From CBDCUC01 sp965222485 (lineage in GTDB: Bacteria > Pseudomonadota > Alphaproteobacteria > Rhizobiales > Hyphomicrobiaceae), in the NCBI GenBank assembly GCA_965222485.1, contig CBDCUC010000030.1, positions 62,001 through 126,000 of the forward strand: a stretch of DNA of 64,000 nucleotides, read 5' to 3'. The notes beneath the pieces are model-generated. The model did no database searches and was not told where the DNA came from. It saw nothing but the letters and a program-made list of their open reading frames with translations. This document shows positions 16,910 through 26,469 of this stretch, one piece after another (within the stretch, counting starts at the first letter, position 1; each line of letters starts with the position of its first letter). The translations under genes and the position numbers were made by a program.

Positions 16910-17581
16910 TTACTTGTCGGAATACGGTTCGATTTTTTTTCCGGCTAGTGAATACCCCACACTGACATCGGCACTGCCGTCGGCCAGGTTGAGGGCCTTT
17001 TTGGTCGATTTGGTTTGCATGGTGCCGGTGACCCAAACGGGCGTGTAGATATCTTCCACCCGAAAGGGCTTGTCGAGTTTGATGAAAATCAGCTGGTTGG
17101 GTGGCGGTGGAGGTACGTGGATGCACGCTCCTACATAAGGGACAAGTAGGAAGTCCTTTTCACCCTTTTCGGAAAATTCAAGCGGCATGAGATATCCGGC
17201 GATTTTTATTAACTGACCGTCCAGATCGGTAACGAGCTCTTTTCCCATGTCGTTCTGTTTGTTGCGCCAGTCTTGCCACTGCAGAATGAGAGCATCGATG
17301 TCGATACCCTGCTCTCTCAGCAGTCGCTCGGATTTTTGGACCTCTTCGGCCGCACCCTTGTTATCAGAAAATTTGTACTCAGGCCCTTGCTGTCGGTAGG
17401 AGGCAACAATGTCAAAGTCGTAGGTCTGTTCGGGCGTCAGGACGCTGAGCGGGTTTGTGATCGGATCGGATTCGGGAATGAGTGCGGTCCATTCCACCAC
17501 TTTGGGTTTTTCGGCGCTGGCGCTTAGCGCAGAGAACATAAGCACAAGAATTGAGAGCGCTGTTCTCAGAACTGCATTCAT
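16910..17581 (-). CDS. DUF3299 exported protein of the zinc-uptake operon
   Basis: A 223-aa protein with a signal peptide (MNAVLRTALSILVLMFSALSASA), followed by DUF3299 features: LDGQLIKIAGYLMPLE, a VGACIHVPPPPPNQ segment and VWVTGTMQTK. The start at 17581 is preferred because AGGA lies about 13 nt upstream and the signal peptide then begins cleanly. It is the last gene of a minus-strand operon of DUF2796, ABC and TonB-receptor genes. A DUF3299 protein also belongs to the ZrgABCDE zinc system described in Vibrio. Its biochemical role is not known. Confidence 0.85.
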   Translation of the reverse strand: MNAVLRTALSILVLMFSALSASAEKPKVVEWTALIPESDPITNPLSVLTPEQTYDFDIVASYRQQGPEYKFSDNKGAAEEVQKSERLLREQGIDIDALILQWQDWRNKQNDMGKELVTDLDGQLIKIAGYLMPLEFSEKGEKDFLLVPYVGACIHVPPPPPNQLIFIKLDKPFRVEDIYTPVWVTGTMQTKSTKKALNLADGSADVSVGYSLAGKKIEPYSDK

Positions 17582-17726
17582 GGCGTTGATTCCTGGATGT
17601 TTGGTGCCCCGTGGCGGCATGACTTAGCAGCCGGGGCAAACCGCCACCAAACACATTGCTGCGATGCTTGGTGACTTTTGTGTCGGTGTTGAGACTGCTC
17701 ACCTGGCAAGTCTCGCTAGATGTATC

Positions 17727-18983
17727 TCACGTTCTTATCATCATACCGTCGGCGAGAGACTGTTTGTAGGCCCGCCAGGCGGGCAGAAACCCCGCCACAA
17801 GGCCGCCGCCCAGTATCAGGGCAAGGTGCGATAGCTCCGTCAGAGATGGGGGATTGATGTCGATATACAATCCGTAGGCGGTGTCGATGATGGGTCTAGC
17901 TGCAAAAAGTATTGCATAAATGGCGATCGTTCCCAGCAAGACCCCCAACATCGTCAGGATGAAGGCTTCGGATACTAGAAGGGACAGGATTGTGCGGGGC
18001 CCTGCGCCAACGGAGCGCAGAATGGCGATTTCCCGGCGGCGTTCGTTTAGCGTCGCAAGGATCATGGTCAGCATGCCGAGCAGCGCCGTGATGACGACCA
18101 TGGCGCTTACCGCGCGCAATGCCGTCTCGGCCGTTGCGACCAAGGACCACAACTCATGCAGTGCCACGCCTGGAAGGACAGCAGACAATGGTTCAGCGCG
18201 ATAGGTGTTTACAAAGCGCTGGAATTTAAAGATGTCTAGGCGTGACTTGAGACCAACGAGTGCGGCTGTAACGGATTTGGGCTTCAATTCCATGGCGCGG
18301 ATGGTCTCGACCGGTGTCATTTGTCCCGGCATGTGCGCACCGCCCTGCCAATCGACATGGATGGCCTCAATCGCTTCCAGGCTGACGTGCAATGTGCGGT
18401 CCACCGGGGTCCCCGTTTTTTTCAAGATGCCGGCAACCCGGAACGGCGCGTCTTCGTGTTTTGCACCGATCCCACCCACGCCATGCGCGACGACAACACG
18501 ATCGCCGAGACTGTAGCCGAGCGCCTCGGCAACATCCGCACCGATCACCACATCGAACAAATCATCGAACGGAACTCCTTGCGCGAAGGAAAGGCCCTGG
18601 TCGCGCCGATATCGGTAACGTGTGAAGTAGTCTTTGGTTGTTCCCAGCACACGGAAACCGCGATGGCTGTCACCAAGCGACAATGGAACGATCCAGGCGA
18701 CCTCTGGGCGGGAAGCCAGGTCGTTGAAGCTGCGCCAGGTGACGTTGTTGGTGGCGTTGCCAATGCGGAAAACAGAATAGAGAAGAAGCTGAATGTTGCC
18801 GCTTCGCGCGCCAACGACAAGATCGGTTCCGGAAATTGTGTTGGCGAAACTTGCGCGTGCGCCGTTACGGACTTTTTCGACACCTAGCAGCAGCATTACG
18901 CTGACGGCGATCGCGAGAACGGTCAGCAGGGCTGTCAGCCAGCGGTTCTGCAGCGATTGCAGGGCGAGACGCAGGACGGTCAT
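17727..18983 (-). CDS. ABC transporter permease, FtsX/MacB type
   Basis: A 418-aa membrane protein with one N-terminal helix (LTALLTVLAIAVSVMLLLGV), a large periplasmic domain, and three C-terminal helices including the FtsX-type segment LATLNERRREIAILRSVGAGPRTILSLLV. It overlaps the ATPase gene by 4 bp, so the two form one complex. This architecture is that of LolC/MacB-like exporters rather than of classical importers. In the Zrg zinc systems the same kind of ABC pair accompanies DUF2796 and DUF3299 proteins, so it probably supports zinc handling at the periplasm. Confidence 0.88.
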   Translation of the reverse strand: MTVLRLALQSLQNRWLTALLTVLAIAVSVMLLLGVEKVRNGARASFANTISGTDLVVGARSGNIQLLLYSVFRIGNATNNVTWRSFNDLASRPEVAWIVPLSLGDSHRGFRVLGTTKDYFTRYRYRRDQGLSFAQGVPFDDLFDVVIGADVAEALGYSLGDRVVVAHGVGGIGAKHEDAPFRVAGILKKTGTPVDRTLHVSLEAIEAIHVDWQGGAHMPGQMTPVETIRAMELKPKSVTAALVGLKSRLDIFKFQRFVNTYRAEPLSAVLPGVALHELWSLVATAETALRAVSAMVVITALLGMLTMILATLNERRREIAILRSVGAGPRTILSLLVSEAFILTMLGVLLGTIAIYAILFAARPIIDTAYGLYIDINPPSLTELSHLALILGGGLVAGFLPAWRAYKQSLADGMMIRT

Positions 18984-19720
18984 AAGATCGCTTGCTCCTC
19001 TGCAATGATATCGTCGAGATTTAGTGCGCGATCGAATTTGGGTGTGAATCCGCGATCGTGGCTCACCATGATAAGGGAAGATTTTGTTGCATCAATTTGT
19101 GCGAATAAAAGATCCAGAAACCTGGTTTGGCGGTCGTGGTCGAGGGCCGACGTCGGTTCATCGGCGATTATAATCTCAGGCGCGCCGATGAGTGCGCGTG
19201 CAGCGGCAACTCTCTGCTGCTGGCCAACGCTTAACGCAGATGTGCGAGCAGCGATTAAATCCTCGTCCAATCCGAGTGCGTGCAGGAGACGGCGGGCTTC
19301 CGTGTATGCATCGTGATGGCGTGTTGCGCGTGCGTGTCGGGCCGGTGCAAAGCTCAAGGGCAAAACCACGTTGTCGATTACTGCCCCGTAGGGGAGCAGG
19401 TTGAACATTTGAAAGATGATTCCAAAGTGCTCTGCACGGAAGCGGTCGCGCGCGGCTGACGACATGGCGGTGGTGTCCTGGTCTAAGACTTCGACCTTAC
19501 CGGTAGCCGGAGTGACGATGCCTGCCAGTAGACTAAGGAGCGTGGATTTGCCGCTTCCAGAAGGTCCCAGCAGGAGAAGGCGTTCGCTCTTGCCGACACG
19601 AAAGTCTCGTATGTTCAACGAAAAGGAGCGCGCGCCAGGCCACGTGAAGTGTACGTCGTGCAGGCGCACGCAGTCTTCCGCCAAATCTGACGACTGTGCC
19701 TGTGGACTGTTTGAGCTCAC
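18980..19720 (-). CDS. ABC transporter ATP-binding protein, LolD/MacB type
   Basis: A 246-aa ATPase starting at GTG with GGAG about 9 nt upstream. Walker A is GPSGSGKST (residues 52-60), the signature is LSVGQQQRVAAARAL, Walker B is IIIADEPTSALD, and the switch His is in MVSHD. It pairs with the FtsX-type permease encoded immediately downstream (4-bp overlap). The subfamily is the one that drives mechanotransmission complexes in the inner membrane. Operon context suggests a role in zinc acquisition. Confidence 0.9.
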   Translation of the reverse strand: MSSNSPQAQSSDLAEDCVRLHDVHFTWPGARSFSLNIRDFRVGKSERLLLLGPSGSGKSTLLSLLAGIVTPATGKVEVLDQDTTAMSSAARDRFRAEHFGIIFQMFNLLPYGAVIDNVVLPLSFAPARHARATRHHDAYTEARRLLHALGLDEDLIAARTSALSVGQQQRVAAARALIGAPEIIIADEPTSALDHDRQTRFLDLLFAQIDATKSSLIMVSHDRGFTPKFDRALNLDDIIAEEQAIL

Positions 19721-19746
19721 GCCCGTTCTCTCCTGCAGGTTCTATG

Positions 19747-20358
19747 TCAAAATTCAATGCGGGGTTTGTCTGCTGATATCTCAACCCGCGTCTGGCCCGT
19801 GTCCGTTACCACCGTGACTGCTAGCTCTTTGGCATTGGGGAAGCTCTTGAAGTAATTCGTCTGGATCGGTGATAAGGCTGTGGTGCTTGCGCAATCAAAC
19901 TTGTAAGTTGCGTGAAACTCTGAGTGGTCAGCGCTGTCATGGGCTTTCGCCTCGCCAGCGTCATGGTGCTTTTCTCCATGCTCGTTGTCGTCATGGTCAT
20001 CGTGGGCATGAGAAGCGTGGTCGTCGTGGTCGTCAACCTCTTCCTCCAGATTCACGTTGGCGTTAGAGAGTTTGCACCTGGCTTCTGCAGGGAATTGGAA
20101 CAGGGCTGCGACATCGGTCAACGTCTTCCTGGCCTGAGCGACGGCAGCCTTTTGCTCATCCGTTTTGGCCTCGTGCTCGAATCCGACAATATCTGCTCCC
20201 GGTGCGATGAGCTCCATTGCGACCTGTCTGTTGTCGACAGCGATGTTGAGTGTGCCATGGCCATGTTCGTGGGCATCGAGCTGGCGCTCTTCTTCAGCGG
20301 TTGCGGTCGACCCGCACGTCAATATTGCTGTTGCAATTGCAAATGCTGCTCGGTTCAT
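19747..20358 (-). CDS. ZrgA-like (DUF2796) His-rich periplasmic zinc protein
   Basis: A 203-aa exported protein with signal peptide (MNRAAFAIATAILTCGSTATA), an early metal motif (DAHEHGHGTLNIAVDN) typical of DUF2796, and a long His/Asp run in the middle third (about residues 110-150). The start at 20358 follows GGAG by about 8 nt; the longer frame to 20376 has no better signal. ZrgA is a zinc-responsive component of the Vibrio ZrgABCDE uptake system. Adjacent TonB receptor, ABC pair and DUF3299 reinforce the zinc role. Confidence 0.88.
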   Translation of the reverse strand: MNRAAFAIATAILTCGSTATAEEERQLDAHEHGHGTLNIAVDNRQVAMELIAPGADIVGFEHEAKTDEQKAAVAQARKTLTDVAALFQFPAEARCKLSNANVNLEEEVDDHDDHASHAHDDHDDNEHGEKHHDAGEAKAHDSADHSEFHATYKFDCASTTALSPIQTNYFKSFPNAKELAVTVVTDTGQTRVEISADKPRIEF

Positions 20359-20442
20359 TGTCTTTCTCCATTGCATTCGCGGCGAACCAGCCGTCCTGAA
20401 CTGGCTGGTTCGCCGCTGAAAAGATCACCCGATCCAAGTGGC

Positions 20443-22677
20443 TTAATTGAGTTTGAGGCTTCCAAAGAGGCGCACGCTGGCGCCAGGCAGAAGCACGTCC
20501 TCCCTGCGTTTGAACGAGGCGTGGTTTAGCACGACGTCATCTGCCAGGTTTTCTCCCTTGATGCCGATGGTGAACTCGCGTGCCGTGAACGATGCCGCGT
20601 TGCTAAGTTGTGTGGTGTAGCTCAACTCGGCGGAGACCAGAGTGTAGTCTGGCGTAGCGAATTCACCTTCACCGAACTCATCTTGTTCAAACGCGTGCAG
20701 GATGCCAGCGCGAGCAAAGAAATTATTGTCGCGATAGAATAACCCGCCGCCGAGCCTGTGCGGCGGTATGCGCGGCACATTTTCTCCACCATCAAGCCGG
20801 GCGCGGACAAAGTCATACTGACCTTCGATACCCCAAACGCCATTCCAGATCCGCGCAACGTCGTACTGCCCGGCAACCTCTACACCATAGAAGGTGGCGT
20901 TTCTCTGCTGGAAGAGGACCTGGTCGAGTGCTTCATGGCCGTGGCCATCTTCGTCCCCGTGATCTTCTTCCTCGCCACAGCTTTCCAGCGTTCCGTCGCA
21001 CTCAACACCTGTGAGGCTTTTGAAGATGAAGCCGTTGAAGCGGGTGTAAAAGGCGGTCGTGTCGAACCGGAAGGGGCCAGTCGCTTTGCGCAGGCCAAGT
21101 TCGATGGTTTTGGCGCGTTCCTTCTCCAGGTTGGGATTGCCAATTTCAAATGTGCCTGTCGCTTCGTGGATGCCGGCGGAAAAGAGTTCTGCTGCATCGG
21201 GAGCGCGTTCCACATATTGGCCGGTAAGGCTCAGTTTGATGTCGGACGGAAGCCCGTAAATGAAACCCAGGCTCCCGCTCGATGGTGTGAAACTCCGGTT
21301 TTGACGCGTTAGTGGTACATTGGCATTAAGTGGGTCGAGGCGGCCAGAACCTTCAACATCAGTGTGCTCGATGCGCGCAGCGGCCTGGAATGTGAGTTGT
21401 CGAGAAAGCGCCAGCTCTTCGAACCAGAATCCGGCTATCGACTCGGTTTCAGCCGGTGCAAGCAGCGAATCTCCTTCGAAGCTCTGCCCGCGGGTCGAGC
21501 GGTCGACGAAAGATATGCCAACGGCGCCACTCAATTTGCCGAGGGAGGTTGCAAATGGGGCGTGCTGTAGCTCTGCGCGCCCTTCGTATTCTTCGTTGGT
21601 AAAGCGTGAGCCGACTTCACCGATTTCGCCATCCTCGTCGACCAGTTCGTTGTGAGCATAGTCCGAGGCGCCGAACCAGAAGCGAAGCGTTTCGATGGCA
21701 AGGCTATTGATGTTCCATTCACCTTTCGCTTGGAAGCGGTCCTGGACGAGGTCGATGCGTGGGCGCAGCTCAGGAGCTTCTTCGCCGGGGATGCCGTAAA
21801 GACTTTCGTAACGCGACACAGAGACGCCGACATAGCCGTCAGAACCAATGAGGGAGGTTCCGACGGCCCCGCCTTCCGTATCGGCAAACGTGTTGAATTG
21901 CTCGCCACGGGGCGTGTCGTAGTCCTCGCTTTTGCGTTTGAACGCATCAGCGTAGACGGCAACTCCGTTTGCGCCGGCTGTTGCGCGCAGGGCTCCATCA
22001 CGACCCTCGTCGGCGGACGACCAGCCGCCTTTGACTTCACCGCTAAAGCCGTTGCGCGGAATGTATGTTGGGATTCTGCCGTTCTCTACAGAGACGACTC
22101 CGCCGATTGCCTGACTCCCATACCGGAGTGTTGCGGGCCCGCGAATGACTTCAACACGGTCGGCTGTAAAGGGGGCGACAGGGACAGCATGGTCTTCGGA
22201 CAATGCGGATACGTCGTGTGTGCCAATACCGTTTTCCTGCACGCGCACGCGGTAATTGTCGAGGCCGCGAATTATAGGACGGTTGGACGCTGCAGAGAAC
22301 GTAGACCCGATGATGCCAGGACGGGTGTCGAGTGAATCCGCGATGTTGACGCCAGTTGAGTTTTCGATGTCGCGGCTGGTTACCACGGTGAGGGGCACAA
22401 AGGCGTCGTCTACGACAATGAGTGTCCCAGGTAATGGCTCTTGGCGAGCCTCCAGATCCGGAGCCTGCTGCACTTCGCTCGCTGGTGCGGTCTGGACGGT
22501 GTTTGCAGTCTTGCGTTTTTTCTTGACCACAGGCGTTGGTGAGGTCACTTCGACGTCGATTGTAGGTAGCTCCGCGTCCACTTGAGATGTGTCTTGTGCG
22601 TATGCTGGGCCGGTGCCAGCCATCGCTAGCACAAGTGCGGCGATGGCTGCTCGCGGCCAATTTGGGGCGATGATCAT
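20443..22677 (-). CDS. TonB-dependent outer-membrane receptor, ZnuD-like
   Basis: A 744-aa receptor with a signal peptide (MIIAPNWPRAAIAALVLAMAGTGPAYA), a Pro/Lys linker, a plug domain (RPIIRGLDNYRVRVQENGI, VEVIRGPATLRYGSQAIGGVV) and a beta-barrel ending in a typical terminal strand (SVRLFGSLKLN). A His/Asp/Glu-rich loop (EEEDHGDEDGHGHEALD) resembles metal-capture loops of ZnuD, the zinc receptor of Neisseria. It sits between the His-rich gene at 22812 and the ZrgA-like gene. Zinc is the likely substrate from loop composition and context; copper or nickel cannot be excluded by eye. Confidence 0.9.
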   Translation of the reverse strand: MIIAPNWPRAAIAALVLAMAGTGPAYAQDTSQVDAELPTIDVEVTSPTPVVKKKRKTANTVQTAPASEVQQAPDLEARQEPLPGTLIVVDDAFVPLTVVTSRDIENSTGVNIADSLDTRPGIIGSTFSAASNRPIIRGLDNYRVRVQENGIGTHDVSALSEDHAVPVAPFTADRVEVIRGPATLRYGSQAIGGVVSVENGRIPTYIPRNGFSGEVKGGWSSADEGRDGALRATAGANGVAVYADAFKRKSEDYDTPRGEQFNTFADTEGGAVGTSLIGSDGYVGVSVSRYESLYGIPGEEAPELRPRIDLVQDRFQAKGEWNINSLAIETLRFWFGASDYAHNELVDEDGEIGEVGSRFTNEEYEGRAELQHAPFATSLGKLSGAVGISFVDRSTRGQSFEGDSLLAPAETESIAGFWFEELALSRQLTFQAAARIEHTDVEGSGRLDPLNANVPLTRQNRSFTPSSGSLGFIYGLPSDIKLSLTGQYVERAPDAAELFSAGIHEATGTFEIGNPNLEKERAKTIELGLRKATGPFRFDTTAFYTRFNGFIFKSLTGVECDGTLESCGEEEDHGDEDGHGHEALDQVLFQQRNATFYGVEVAGQYDVARIWNGVWGIEGQYDFVRARLDGGENVPRIPPHRLGGGLFYRDNNFFARAGILHAFEQDEFGEGEFATPDYTLVSAELSYTTQLSNAASFTAREFTIGIKGENLADDVVLNHASFKRREDVLLPGASVRLFGSLKLN

Positions 22678-22811
22678 AAAAATCCCTCGGAATTCAGAAC
22701 TGTCTAGTTGCGCACCGATGGCAGAAACGCCGCGGCCGTCCGTCTGGGGCGGCCAAGCGTGTTCCTCGATGAGGAACCGGTGGGCAATGATGCGTTTATG
22801 TCTTGATCAGT

Positions 22812-23300
22812 TCAGCTGGAGGGAGGTGCGCGCGGCGCATGTTCGTGGCTCAGGCGCCTATAGTGAGCTTGTGTGCGTGCGACCGTCGTGATCCGCGCCG
22901 TGCCAGTCGTGGAGGCGACTTTTAGGCTGGAGGCTTGCGGTGCGGCGAGTGAACCGCCGACCTTGGCTAGCCAACAAGCTAGGCACGAGTCATGAGACGT
23001 TGGGTTGTCCGCAGGCGCCTGGTGTTGCGGGTCGTCATCGGTCGTGGAGCAGTCATGATGGGCGTCATGATCATGATGTGCCGCATGGTGCCCGGCGTGA
23101 TGTGCGTGATTATCTGTGTGACCAGCAAGGTAGGCGAGATGGAGTGCAAGTTGGGTGCTCTTGTCGTCATGAGGCTCGTCGCCAACATGGACGTGACCGA
23201 AGCCAGCCGCCAGTTGCAGCAGAAGCGCCGACAGGGCCAATAACGGCAGAGCCCGGCTGCGCCGCAAACGGCGCAATATGTTTACTTTACCACTGGCCAA
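22812..23300 (-). CDS. His-rich exported protein, DUF2946-like
   Basis: A 162-aa protein starting at TTG, with an N-terminal hydrophobic segment (ALPLLALSALLLQLAAG), the motif FGHVHVG, a very His-rich middle (AHHAGHHAAHHDHDAHHDC) and a SCLACWLAK motif typical of DUF2946-type proteins. It is the first gene of the minus-strand zinc operon, 134 bp before the receptor. It probably binds zinc or another divalent metal in the periplasm. The start codon is uncertain because no ATG lies in the leader. Confidence 0.7.
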   Translation of the reverse strand: MASGKVNILRRLRRSRALPLLALSALLLQLAAGFGHVHVGDEPHDDKSTQLALHLAYLAGHTDNHAHHAGHHAAHHDHDAHHDCSTTDDDPQHQAPADNPTSHDSCLACWLAKVGGSLAAPQASSLKVASTTGTARITTVARTQAHYRRLSHEHAPRAPPSS

Positions 23301-23472
23301 CTGAGACAGCCCTTAGTTTCCGGATTTTGTCAGCTTCCGGCGCCTGATCCCAACTTGTCAAGCCGCTATGTGTTTTTTGGCACCGTTGGCCCATGTCCGG
23401 TGCCGATGTGTTGCGCAACTGGCACGAAACGAATGACGTGGCTGTCGTTCACGCCTTTGTAGGGCCCAACCG

Positions 23473-24180
23473 TTATCCGGTTTTTTCAAACTGCATCATG
23501 GTGAAAACGCCGAACGGCGACAATGAGCGTCGTCCTACCAGCTTGAGATCCTCGCAGACCATCACACGATCCACATCGAAAACTGGGTGCCAGCCCAATT
23601 GTTCGGCAAACGGCGCCATCTGTCGTTCAATCCAGCCTCGCACGCCATGTGTTTGTGAGAAGTGATTGACGAGTAGTACGCGTCCGCCAGGCTTTGTAAC
23701 CCTCGCCAGTTCCCGCATGACCTTCTCTGGGTTCGGGACAACGGTCAAAACGTACATTGCGACGACGGTGTCATAGGAATTGTCAGAGAAGCTCAGTTCG
23801 GAGGCGTCCATTTCATGTAGACCACGAACATGATCAAGGCCCTCGCTTGCAACCCGGTCGCGCGCTTTGTCCAGCATGTCGGGGGAGAGGTCGATACCCG
23901 TGATCCGCAAGTGCGGTTTATATGACGGCAATGACAGTCCCGTGCCGACCCCGACTTCAAGCACATCACCACTCGTTTCGTTTATGATTCTTGTGGCGTG
24001 GTGTCGGCCCGCGGTTGCAATAAGTCCGAACGTTCTGTCATACATCGGCGCCCAGCGTCGATAGGCGTCGAGGACAGCCCCTTCATCGAGATGGGCTGGA
24101 TCGGAGGAGGCGCGACGGCGATGGGCGTCATCAATAACTGCGGCATCCTGATGGGCCCCAGGCCGAATTAATGTTCTCAT
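23473..24180 (-). CDS. SAM-dependent methyltransferase, PmtA-like
   Basis: A 235-aa class I methyltransferase. The N-terminus AYRRWAPMYDRTFGLIATAGRHHATRII, the SAM motif VLEVGVGTGLSLPSYKPH, and the VVAMYVLTVVPNPEKVMRELARVTKPGGRVLLVNHF stretch match Rhodobacter-type PmtA phosphatidylethanolamine N-methyltransferases, which make phosphatidylcholine. Ubiquinone-type methyltransferases are the alternative but lack this N-terminus. The start at 24180 has AGAAGA close by; the frame is open 90 nt further upstream. It follows mnmA on the same strand. Confidence 0.8.
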   Translation of the reverse strand: MRTLIRPGAHQDAAVIDDAHRRRASSDPAHLDEGAVLDAYRRWAPMYDRTFGLIATAGRHHATRIINETSGDVLEVGVGTGLSLPSYKPHLRITGIDLSPDMLDKARDRVASEGLDHVRGLHEMDASELSFSDNSYDTVVAMYVLTVVPNPEKVMRELARVTKPGGRVLLVNHFSQTHGVRGWIERQMAPFAEQLGWHPVFDVDRVMVCEDLKLVGRRSLSPFGVFTMMQFEKTG

Positions 24181-24270
24181 TTTTCTTCTCGCACTCCAGT
24201 TTGACTGCTCGCGCCGAAATGTGGTCCTGGCGGTAACTTTTGCCTTTGTTGGACCGGATGTTCTCAACAT

Positions 24271-25494
24271 CTAAAGCTTGGCCTCCTGTAACGCATTCCC
24301 ACGATGCGATTGCCGTATGGCCGGGTCGTGTTCGGCCATGGAGTCGGTGGCGGCGATCCAGCCACCCCCGAGTATCAGCGCGTCGTTGGCGCCGGAGGAA
24401 TAAAAGACGCAAGCCTGGCCAGCTGCAACACCCTCAGCTCCGTCGTCGAGCGTGACACTTACACTACCATGGCCATCGCACAAAATTCGGGCGGGTTGCG
24501 GGGGTTGCGTTGAACGGACGCGAGCATAAATCGCCATGCCAGCTGGGCCCAGGCCGTCGAGTGAAGTGTCGCCAAGCCAGTTAACGTCACGCAGGTGTAG
24601 CTTAGACGTTAGTAGGTTTTCACGGGGGCCGACGATCACGCGGTTGTTGTCGGCATCCAGCTTGATGACATAGAGGGGCTCGCCGCATGCGATCTTCAGG
24701 CCGCGGCGCTGGCCGATGGTGTAGTTGATGATGCCGGCATGGCGTCCCAGTTTGCGGCCGTCGATATGAACGATGTCACCTTCGCGCACAGCGCCAGGCT
24801 TCAACCTTTCGATCACATCGGTGTAGCGGCCGGTGGGGACGAAGCAGATGTCCTGGCTGTCAGCTTTGTCGGCAACCGACAAGCCGATCTCACGGGCAAT
24901 TTCGCGGACCTTATCCTTGCGCATGTCCCCAAGAGGAAACCAAAGGTGGCTCAGTTGCTCGCGCGTTGTAGCGAACAGAAAGTAACTTTGGTCGCGATCG
25001 GCATCGACGGCACGTGCGAGACAGGGGCCGTGAGGCTCGTCGACACGACGGATATAATGACCGGTGGCTAAAACGTCAGAACCGAGCTCCTTGGCTGTGT
25101 CCAGAAGGTCCTTGAACTTGATCTGCGTGTTGCAGCTGACGCAGGGGATTGGCGTTTCGCCGGCAACATAACTGTCGGCAAATGAATTGATGACCGAATT
25201 GGCGAAGCGCTGCTCGTAGTCCAGGACATAATGCGCAATGCCAAGGTTCTGTGCGACCCGGCGGGCATCATGGATGTCCTGTCCGGCACAGCAACTGCCG
25301 GAGCGGGTCGTGGCGCCGCCGTGGTCGTATAGCTGCAGCGTTACGCCGATAACCTCATGTCCGGCGCGAACCATCAGGGCGGCGACAACGGAAGAATCCA
25401 CGCCACCTGACATGGCCACGACAACCCGCTTGCGGGCCGGCGTGTCAGCGGAGTCGGAATTGCTCGCCGATGTCTGGCGGTCTGGTGTTGCCAT
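24271..25494 (-). CDS. mnmA: tRNA-specific 2-thiouridylase MnmA
   Basis: A 407-aa enzyme that puts sulfur on U34 of Lys, Glu and Gln tRNAs. The PP-loop SGGVDSSVVAALM is at the N-terminus, GETPIPCVSCNTQIKF holds one catalytic Cys region, and DSQDICFVP the other. The C-terminal beta-barrel domain follows. ATG 25494 has AGAAGA directly upstream; a frame start at 25635 would add a low-complexity 47-residue leader. It is codirectional with the PmtA-like methyltransferase downstream. Confidence 0.93.
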   Translation of the reverse strand: MATPDRQTSASNSDSADTPARKRVVVAMSGGVDSSVVAALMVRAGHEVIGVTLQLYDHGGATTRSGSCCAGQDIHDARRVAQNLGIAHYVLDYEQRFANSVINSFADSYVAGETPIPCVSCNTQIKFKDLLDTAKELGSDVLATGHYIRRVDEPHGPCLARAVDADRDQSYFLFATTREQLSHLWFPLGDMRKDKVREIAREIGLSVADKADSQDICFVPTGRYTDVIERLKPGAVREGDIVHIDGRKLGRHAGIINYTIGQRRGLKIACGEPLYVIKLDADNNRVIVGPRENLLTSKLHLRDVNWLGDTSLDGLGPAGMAIYARVRSTQPPQPARILCDGHGSVSVTLDDGAEGVAAGQACVFYSSGANDALILGGGWIAATDSMAEHDPAIRQSHRGNALQEAKL

Positions 25495-26058
25495 TCTTCT
25501 GGTTAACCGTTTGTTGGCCAATCCGCCTGCGGAGGACGTGCGGTTTGCCGTTCCAAATTGCTTTTCTTTGGCGCCGGCAGGGCTCCTGCCTGTTGTCGTT
25601 GCAGTGTGGCCCTGCGGTCTCCCGTCTGGGTTCATATCACGACTGGGGGGAGATGATAAATTGCAAGTAGCGACACTTATGTGTTGTCAGCGTGTTGGCA
25701 AGGGGTAGGGCCGCCCGTTTGGGTTGCCGGCAGAGGTCCAACCGGCCGATTTGGGCGGGCAATCGCTGGGTGGGGACGGGGGCGGATGAGCGAATGTGGC
25801 CGGCCATCTGGTCAGGGATTGTGGCTCCTTAGCCTGAGGCGGTTCGGGCTGATTGCAGGAGCGAGCGCAGTTGGGTTTTGGTCGCATTGAGGGCAAAAAA
25901 TACAATTAAGTTCAAAGTGATACGCGTCTTTCTTGTCTGTAAAGTATGTTTAGCCCGAATTACTGAATTAGGACAATGGTTTATCGTAGTTTTACGGTAG
26001 CTTTTAGGTGAAACTTAATTGCGATAGCTTAAGCCTATGGTGTGGTCTGAGTGAGTGT
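25495..26058. other. Divergent promoter region between mnmA and sciP
   Basis: About 560 bp, AT-rich towards sciP, with no convincing gene. Two TTAA elements lie shortly before sciP but are 10 bp apart rather than the 7 bp of a full CtrA box. The left part may encode the mnmA leader extension. Confidence 0.4.
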
Positions 26059-26346
26059 ATGAGTATCATGGCCGATCAACATATGAGAGCGCGGGTGCGC
26101 TACGTAATGGGTCCCGATGGAAGTCCGCTAACGGTTGCGGACTTGCCGCCTAAGGACACGAAGCGCTGGGTTATTCGACGTAAGGCGGAAGTCGTAGCTG
26201 CCGTGCGTGGGGGGCTGTTGAGCATCGAAGAGGCGTGTGAGCGCTATAAGCTCACGGTCGATGAGTTTCTGTCCTGGCAACGTAGTATCGATAAGCACGG
26301 TCTGCCCGGACTGCGTGCAACCCGCATTCAGGACTACCGGGAATAG
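26059..26346 (+). CDS. sciP: SciP, DUF1153 cell-cycle regulator that antagonises CtrA
   Basis: A 95-aa helix-turn-helix protein matching Caulobacter SciP nearly end to end: RYVMGPDGSPLTVADLPPKDTKRWVIRRKAEVVAAVRGGLLSIEEACERYKL and LPGLRATRIQDYRE. SciP binds CtrA and blocks activation of CtrA target promoters in G1. The frame begins upstream at 26008, but the family N-terminus fits ATG 26059 (a further ATG at 26068 is possible). CtrA is encoded 2.3 kb downstream, so regulator and antagonist are neighbours here. Confidence 0.93.
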   Translation: MSIMADQHMRARVRYVMGPDGSPLTVADLPPKDTKRWVIRRKAEVVAAVRGGLLSIEEACERYKLTVDEFLSWQRSIDKHGLPGLRATRIQDYRE

Positions 26347-26469
26347 TCCTGTCCTCCACTGGACTTAGACCAATTACTTGGTTGCGGTCCGGTGCGGAGT
26401 CCTAGCTGGCACGGGTTAGCGGAATTGCGGCTGGGGCCGGCGTTCACGTGGGTTTACCTCCCCCGTCCC

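Noticed and set aside
21652..22335. 227-aa plus-strand frame opposite the TonB receptor
   Set aside because: Shadow of the strongly supported receptor gene on the minus strand.
23301..23472. Zur operator before the zinc operon
   Set aside because: No dyad resembling known Zur sites could be identified by eye.
25900..26058. CtrA box before sciP
   Set aside because: Two TTAA elements are present but are separated by 10 bp instead of 7.
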